Assembly (NCBI GenBank): GCA_002407865.1
Contig: DHPI01000028.1
Coordinates: forward strand, 24,930 to 31,664
Direction: 5' to 3'
From: Spirochaetia bacterium UBA5368
GTDB taxonomy: Bacteria; Spirochaetota; UBA4802; UBA5368
DNA: 6,735 nt
Below the pieces are notes generated by a model. That model made no database searches. It was not told the origin of the DNA and saw nothing but the letters and a program-made list of their open reading frames with translations. This document shows positions 5,082 through 6,735 of the stretch, piece after piece. How positions within the stretch are numbered: position 1 is the stretch's first letter; each line of letters opens with the position of its first letter. Both the position numbers and the translations under genes were made by a program.

Positions 5082-5993
5082 ATGAAGAATTTTGACAGAA
5101 TTACAGGATCGGCGATGCATGGGGTTTCACGCCGAAAATTTCTACATTTTGTCGCGAAAAGTCTCGCGTTTATCGCGTCAGTTCCATTTGTTGACCGCTT
5201 TTTCCGCAATGAAAAATCTATACACGCTTCGGCGGCTGATGCCCTCAGGGGGGCGCCGGATATGGCCGTAAAAGTCAAAAAGGGAGCGCGAACCCTTTTG
5301 AAAAACGGCTATATTGTTGACGGTTCAGGGACGCGCGGCTTCAACGGCAGCCTGCTTTTCAATGGCGGGACGATCGAGAAAATTTTCCGCGAGGGAGAGG
5401 AAATCTCGTTTGAGGGAAACAGTCTCGATTGCGACGGCCATGTTATCGCCCCCGGTTTCATTGACGCGCATTCCCATATGGATCGTTACCTGCCGGTGAA
5501 AGGCCACGATAATCTTAAAATGCCGTTTACCGCGCAGGGCATCACAACCTTTATTGCCGGCAATTGCGGATATGGCGCGGCCGGATACAAAAGGAACAGC
5601 GAACACATGGATAAGGTCGGCTTCGTAACGAAAGACCTGTACGATGTCAAATGGTACACGATGGAAAAATATTTCCAGGTTGTGAAAGGCGTGGGGATGA
5701 GCCACAACATGATGGTGTTCGTAGGCCATGGCACGACAAGGGCGTCGATCCGCGGATTCGATCCGTCGCCTCTGACGCCATCTGAGATGAAGGAGATGCT
5801 TGCCCTGCTTGAAGAGACGATGGATCAGGGGGCGTGCGGCGTGTCGCTGGGATTGCAGTACGAGCCGGGGATTTTTGCCGATACCGCCGAACTCAGGGAG
5901 GTTGCGAAACTCGTAAAGAAAAAAACAAGATTCTATCCGTGCATCTCCGGGCCTATTCGGCGCTCTCGGGGAGCTATCCGGTCAGCACAATGA
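5082..5993 (+). CDS. D-aminoacylase / N-acyl-D-amino-acid deacylase-like amidohydrolase, N-terminal part (frameshifted)
   Basis: ATG 5082 follows GGGGAGG by four bases; an in-frame ATG 28 codons earlier lacks this. The first 35 residues form a twin-arginine signal (SRRKFLHF at 16-23, then a hydrophobic stretch AKSLAFIASVPFV), so export of the folded enzyme by Tat is likely. The amidohydrolase core follows: KNGYIVDGSGTRG (74-86), GFIDAHSHMD with metal ligands His130 and His132, FIAGNCGYGA with the family's metal-bridging Cys162, VGHGTTRASIRGFD (214-227), and GACGVSLGLQYEPG (250-263). These match D-aminoacylases, which remove the acyl group from N-acyl-D-amino acids using zinc. The homologous frame ends at the A7 tract (5919-5925); residues after about 281 (TRFYPCISG to stop at 5993) are out of frame and do not resemble the family. 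The remaining ligands lie in the next reading frame, so this 303-residue product alone should be inactive. Confidence 0.88.
   Translation: MKNFDRITGSAMHGVSRRKFLHFVAKSLAFIASVPFVDRFFRNEKSIHASAADALRGAPDMAVKVKKGARTLLKNGYIVDGSGTRGFNGSLLFNGGTIEKIFREGEEISFEGNSLDCDGHVIAPGFIDAHSHMDRYLPVKGHDNLKMPFTAQGITTFIAGNCGYGAAGYKRNSEHMDKVGFVTKDLYDVKWYTMEKYFQVVKGVGMSHNMMVFVGHGTTRASIRGFDPSPLTPSEMKEMLALLEETMDQGACGVSLGLQYEPGIFADTAELREVAKLVKKKTRFYPCISGPIRRSRGAIRSAQ
5919..5925 (+). other. Frameshift site: A7 homopolymer inside the D-aminoacylase-like gene
   Basis: In frame the ribosome reads gta aag aaa aaa aca here. One more A, or slipping back one base, gives VKKKNKILSVHLRAYS, which continues the family alignment in the -1 frame. 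The site is G AAA AAA C. Possible causes are a true 1-base deletion, a sequencing or assembly error in the homopolymer, or transcriptional or ribosomal slippage. Confidence 0.75.
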
Positions 5994-6735
5994 AGGTGCT
6001 GTTTGATTACGTGATGCCGTTTGATGGCTATACGCCGCACAACATCCTTGCGCTCGAGGAAATGCTCGGGATCGCGCGCGAGACGGGCGTGCGCCTTCAG
6101 GTTTCGCACCTAATTTTTGTCGGGGAGAGAACGTTTAAAACATACGGTGATGCGCTCAAGCTTATCGAGCAGGCCGCAAAAGATGGGGTCGATGTGAAAT
6201 TCGATACCTACTCGTACCATTGTGGCACGTCCCGAATTAATGTGTTTATTTCTCCATGGTTTCTCGCGAAGGTCCCGGGCGCGTACAACGATAAAAAGAT
6301 GCTGGCAAGGCTTGAGAAAGAGCTTACCACCATCAAGCGGTTTCTCGGGTACGGCTACGAGGATATACAGATCACGTATGCGAATAACGATGCGTTGAAT
6401 AAATACAACGGAATGTTCCTTACGGATATTGCAAAGCAGCGAGGTGTGGATCCGTTCGTGAACTTTACCGATTTCGCGCGGCTGAGCGGCGGCACCGCCG
6501 CGGTGCTTAACCACCGCTATAGCAATATGGAGATCGTCGAGGCGCTTACGCGGCATCCGCTGTCGATATTCATGACCGACGCGATACCGGCGCTTGAAGG
6601 CGTGCAGAACCCCGCATGTTCCGGGGCATTCCCGAGGTTTTTCCAGCTTGCGCGCGAAAAGAACCTGGCTCCGCTCGAAGAGATTGTATACAAAATGACC
6701 GGCGCCGCGGCGGAGCGCTTCGGCGTAAAAAACAG
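5926..6735 (+). CDS. D-aminoacylase-like amidohydrolase, C-terminal part in the -1 frame, cut by window edge
   Basis: From the A7 tract onward the -1 frame is open to the window edge with no stop and a coding-like codon pattern. It supplies the remaining D-aminoacylase ligands: VHLRAYS (His at 5942-5944, equivalent to the THMRDE His), QVSHL (His at 6107-6109, equivalent to the SHHK His), and IFMTDA (Asp at 6578-6580, equivalent to the catalytic GSDG Asp). KFDTYSYHCGTS near 6199-6234 corresponds to the usual VDxYPYTAGS segment, and the end (LEEIVYKMTGAAAERFGVKN) matches the family's C-terminal region just before the beta-sandwich tail. A gene finder may begin a separate CDS at ATG 5990, which has no Shine-Dalgarno. 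The fused protein would be at least 551 residues, within the range of Tat-exported family members. The 3' end is missing. Confidence 0.85.

Overview
The window carries ordinary chromosomal genes of a diderm (Gram-negative-type) bacterium, with good Shine-Dalgarno sites, strong third-position G+C in the coding regions, and A+T-richer gaps. The gene set (an MlaF-like lipid-transport ATPase, a putative lipoprotein amidase with a relaxed lipobox, a DUF362 protein, a Tat-exported amidohydrolase) would suit a spirochaete or a deltaproteobacterium-like lineage. No RNA gene or marker here fixes the taxonomy, so this is inference.

Layout. Positions 1-1034, minus strand: an Mla-type ABC ATPase whose 3' end overlaps, by 23 bases, the start of a lipoprotein-like N-acetylmuramoyl-L-alanine amidase that runs off the left edge. 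Positions 1277-1498, minus strand: a small SpoVT/AbrB-type DNA-binding protein. Positions 1499-1688: a divergent regulatory region with short direct repeats and candidate promoters for both strands. Positions 1689-2195, plus strand: a cysteine-rich conserved hypothetical (probably DUF6125-like). Positions 2462-3754, plus strand: a DUF362-family protein with a C-terminal cysteine set. Positions 3815-4537, minus strand: a PlsC-type acylglycerophosphate acyltransferase, convergent with the DUF362 gene. Positions 4538-5081: a 544-base divergent gap with repeats and a possible signal-peptide gene remnant. Positions 5082 to the right edge, plus strand: a Tat-signal D-aminoacylase-like metallohydrolase, interrupted by a -1 frameshift at an A7 tract (5919-5925) that separates its metal ligands into two frames.

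How the genes fit together: several act on the cell envelope (phospholipid transport, peptidoglycan hydrolysis, phosphatidic acid synthesis, exported D-amino-acid deacylation), but they lie on alternating strands and do not form one operon. The only tight coupling is ATPase to amidase. The AbrB-like protein probably controls itself and perhaps the divergent cysteine-rich gene. I see no tRNA, rRNA, insertion sequence, CRISPR array or phage gene, and nothing that amounts to a clearly new multi-gene system. The items most worth a second look are the frameshifted hydrolase, the repeat-bearing AbrB divergent promoter region and the cysteine motif of the DUF362 protein.
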